Source: a virus
Length of the DNA stretch: 23,462 nt
Direction: 5' to 3' (one strand)
Virus record (IMG/VR): IMGVR_UViG_3300020401_000096
Coordinates: 1-23,462 of that record
Part shown: positions 21,769-23,462 of the stretch, in pieces
How the letters are laid out: every line of letters starts with the position of its first letter
Position numbering within the stretch: position 1 is the stretch's first letter
Program-made: the position numbers and the translations under genes
The notes under the pieces: model-generated
What the model was told of the DNA's origin: nothing
The model's input: only the letters and a program-made list of their open reading frames with translations
Database searches by the model: none

Positions 21769-22213
21769 CAGATTTCTCCCATTTATTAATATTATCAAGT
21801 AAACTCTCAGCAAGTTCATTTCTACCGGAAAAAATCTCCGGTTGATCGCAAACATTTTCCCAATGCTCTCCACCATCAATTCTATCTTGCATCTCTTCAT
21901 ATGAATTAATTTCATCTTTAAGATGTTGCTTTACATTAAGTAGAATATTAGCTGATTGTAACTCCTCTAGTAATGGATCTTTATACTGCAAGTGCAAAAA
22001 CCTATACTTTCTGATGTTACTTAGTTTTCTAGCTTTGTCTTTTTTGGACATAAACTTAGTTCTGACAGCATCATAATTTCTGCCTAATTCTCTTTGCAGA
22101 AATCCGGAATGATAAACATAAGGGCATGTCATCCTTTCATAGTCTGACATCCCCTCATAAATTAAATCATGAGCCAAATCCTTATGATGCTTTTGTAATT
22201 TTATTTTTTGCAT
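21758..22213 (-). CDS. Hypothetical protein with KWEK C-terminal module
   Basis: A 151-residue protein. The N-terminal part is basic and helical (MQKIKLQKHHKDLAHDLIYEGMSDYERMT), with RELGRNYDAVRTKFMSKKDKARKLSNIRKYRFL in the middle, suggestive of a DNA-binding helix pair but not a recognised domain. The C-terminus is the acidic GRNELAESLLDNINKWEKSDEE module shared with the next gene. ATG 22213 lies just after the upstream stop and has GGGAG 7 bases before it. Function unknown. Confidence 0.68.
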   Translation of the reverse strand: MQKIKLQKHHKDLAHDLIYEGMSDYERMTCPYVYHSGFLQRELGRNYDAVRTKFMSKKDKARKLSNIRKYRFLHLQYKDPLLEELQSANILLNVKQHLKDEINSYEEMQDRIDGGEHWENVCDQPEIFSGRNELAESLLDNINKWEKSDEE

Positions 22214-22214
22214 T

Positions 22215-23381
22215 TTACACTCCCATTGCATTAAGTATGTTTCGCTGAACTCTGCCACTCATGACATTCTCTGCTCTTCTAAAGTTTGAGGATGCACAGT
22301 TTATAGTCTCAGCTATGTTATACCTACGATTATTGTAAGTTTGAGCAGTTTCTCTGTCGTTGCCCCTAAAAGGTATATTGCCCATGCCTTGCTGTGTTTC
22401 TTCAATTGTCCAAGCCTTTGTTTGGTAAACCAAATAATACAGATCTTTCTCCATGCTGATAATACCATCGTGGCTTGTAATGATATCAACAGTATAAGCC
22501 TCAAGACCATTAGCTGTAATTCTGTCAGAAACTTTGAGAGGCTTGGCACTAGCAACAAATGCTGTTTTGCTTTTGTATACTGTTGTTGCCAAACCTTTCA
22601 TGTAGACATTTTTAAACCATGATGGAGACAAAGAAACCTCATTGAAATGCTCGTAGTACTGCCAATTATCTGCTCTTCCTACAGTAGATGGTTTAATAGC
22701 TGTTTCTGCTCTTAATGCATCAGCACTAATCTTGACATTGGTTCTAGCCATATTGTCATCCCACCATTTTTTAGCAAAGGCATTAGTGAGTACAGCATAC
22801 TTGCTGTTAACAGCTTGACCATTGAAGAAACCATGCTCGTAATTACGTTCTTTACGAAATACTTTTTTGCCATCAATCTTATTGCTGTAAATGGCAGACT
22901 TATCTTTACGAGCCTTTCTGTGTTGCTTGATCCAAGCACTACAATTGTAAATGCTGTCTAAACCATGATTGCCAAAATGATCTTTGTGCTTGGTAAACAT
23001 AAAAACAAAATCTTTTTCTTCAGCAGATAAATCGTCTGCATGATATGAATAATTAGATCCGGCTTTTACTAGACTAGCTTTTTGGTTTTCGTTTAATCCA
23101 AATGCTTTGTATCCCTCGTTTAAAAAGTTGAGATAATGCTTTAAGACTATTTGATCCTTAAACTCTTGAGATTTAGGATCTTGTTTTTTTCCAAAATTAT
23201 GTATCATAAAATACTCCATATAATGATAGTAGTTGGCTGATTTCATGCTTTCGCAATCATCAGTAGGAACACACATTCCTATATCAGCATCGTTAAAATC
23301 CCTAGGTACAATCACACACAGACATATCGTTTCGCCTCTGTGTGACGTTCCTAGAGCCTTGTTTTTATCTAAAAGTAGCAT
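22215..23381 (-). CDS. Large protein of unknown function (388 aa)
   Basis: A 388-residue protein I do not recognise. The first third carries ETICLCVIVPRDFNDADIGMCVPTDDCESM. The middle is rich in His, Lys, Tyr and Asn (HADDLSAEEKDFVFMFTKHKDHFGNHGLDS), and the last third is strand-rich with polar loops, with NNRRYNIAETINCASSNFRRAENVMSGRVQ near the end. No transmembrane segment or signal peptide is seen, and no enzyme motif. Its start codon overlaps the stop of the upstream gene (TAATG), so it is in the same leftward operon. A length this large with no family match makes it a good target for structure prediction. Confidence 0.72.
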   Translation of the reverse strand: MLLLDKNKALGTSHRGETICLCVIVPRDFNDADIGMCVPTDDCESMKSANYYHYMEYFMIHNFGKKQDPKSQEFKDQIVLKHYLNFLNEGYKAFGLNENQKASLVKAGSNYSYHADDLSAEEKDFVFMFTKHKDHFGNHGLDSIYNCSAWIKQHRKARKDKSAIYSNKIDGKKVFRKERNYEHGFFNGQAVNSKYAVLTNAFAKKWWDDNMARTNVKISADALRAETAIKPSTVGRADNWQYYEHFNEVSLSPSWFKNVYMKGLATTVYKSKTAFVASAKPLKVSDRITANGLEAYTVDIITSHDGIISMEKDLYYLVYQTKAWTIEETQQGMGNIPFRGNDRETAQTYNNRRYNIAETINCASSNFRRAENVMSGRVQRNILNAMGV

Positions 23382-23462
23382 TAAGCCACTTTCAGATAGG
23401 TTGTTTGACCAATAGGTGCATTATCAGCACGTAGGTCTGTGCTTACCCACAGAACCGGATAT
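23381..23462 (-). CDS. C-terminal end of an upstream gene (partial)
   Basis: Reading leftward from position 23461, 26 codons encode YPVLWVSTDLRADNAPIGQT and TYLKVA, then TAA at 23383-23381, which overlaps the ATG of the 388-residue gene. The frame continues outside the window. The overlap and open frame support a real gene of the same operon. No domain can be assigned from this fragment. Confidence 0.6.
   Translation of the reverse strand, partial: YPVLWVSTDLRADNAPIGQTTYLKVA

Noticed and set aside
1-23462. CRISPR array, integrase or transposase
   Set aside because: No regular spaced repeats of array type and no recombinase motifs were found; the HTH gene is AlpA-like but has no integrase beside it.

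Overview
This window is a piece of a tailed double-stranded DNA phage genome. It is strongly AT-rich, gene-dense and organised in long operons of overlapping genes. Three things suggest a podovirus-like lytic phage of the marine (pelagiphage-like) kind: a T4-type lysozyme beside alanine/glycine-rich virion-type proteins and one giant 2874-residue polyvalent protein; a T7 gp4/Twinkle-like primase-helicase; and a T7 gp1.7-like DUF3310 protein. This assignment is inferred from gene content and base composition. No integrase, tRNA, rRNA, CRISPR array or insertion sequence was seen.

Layout. Positions 1-12638 (+) are a late operon: the end of an unknown basic protein, lysozyme, four virion-associated or accessory proteins, and the giant protein. 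The giant protein has an HExxH metallopeptidase-like domain, an unassigned HDYFGH/TETRGQNSW domain, a possible ADP-ribosyltransferase-like segment, an unassigned DTHA domain and a C-terminal LPD38-like region. The operon ends near a hairpin at 12726-12750. Positions 12756-17531 (-) are a DNA-metabolism operon: RecB/Cas4-like nuclease, two unknowns, a possible annealing protein, an SSB-like protein, an unknown, an HTH protein, a PD-(D/E)XK-type protein, an HNH protein, an unknown, an XF1762-type protein and DUF3310. Overlapping divergent promoters at about 17527-17584 probably drive this operon leftward and the rusA-like and primase-helicase genes (17578-20615, +) rightward. An almost G+C-free tract with two 17-bp repeats precedes the helicase and is a candidate origin. 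A strong terminator (20684-20719) closes the rightward operon. Positions 20777-23462 (-) hold a second leftward operon of mostly unrecognised proteins, including two small paralogues, a two-helix membrane protein and a 388-residue orphan.

How the parts may work together. The leftward recombination set (nuclease, annealing protein, SSB-like protein) together with RusA and the primase-helicase suggests replication coupled to recombination. The giant protein is likely carried in the virion and delivered into the host. Two linkers inside it repeat the same RRSRI motif with different codons, and it also encodes a metallopeptidase motif, so proteolytic release of its parts is a testable idea. A 20-bp palindrome with TTTACGTAAA at its centre recurs at operon boundaries (182, 20723, and with one change at 12698) and is the clearest unexplained DNA element.

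Non-coding stretches are all below about 300 bp: 12636-12755, 18179-18316, 20616-20776 and 21235-21383. They are described in the entries. The remaining gaps are a few bases long.
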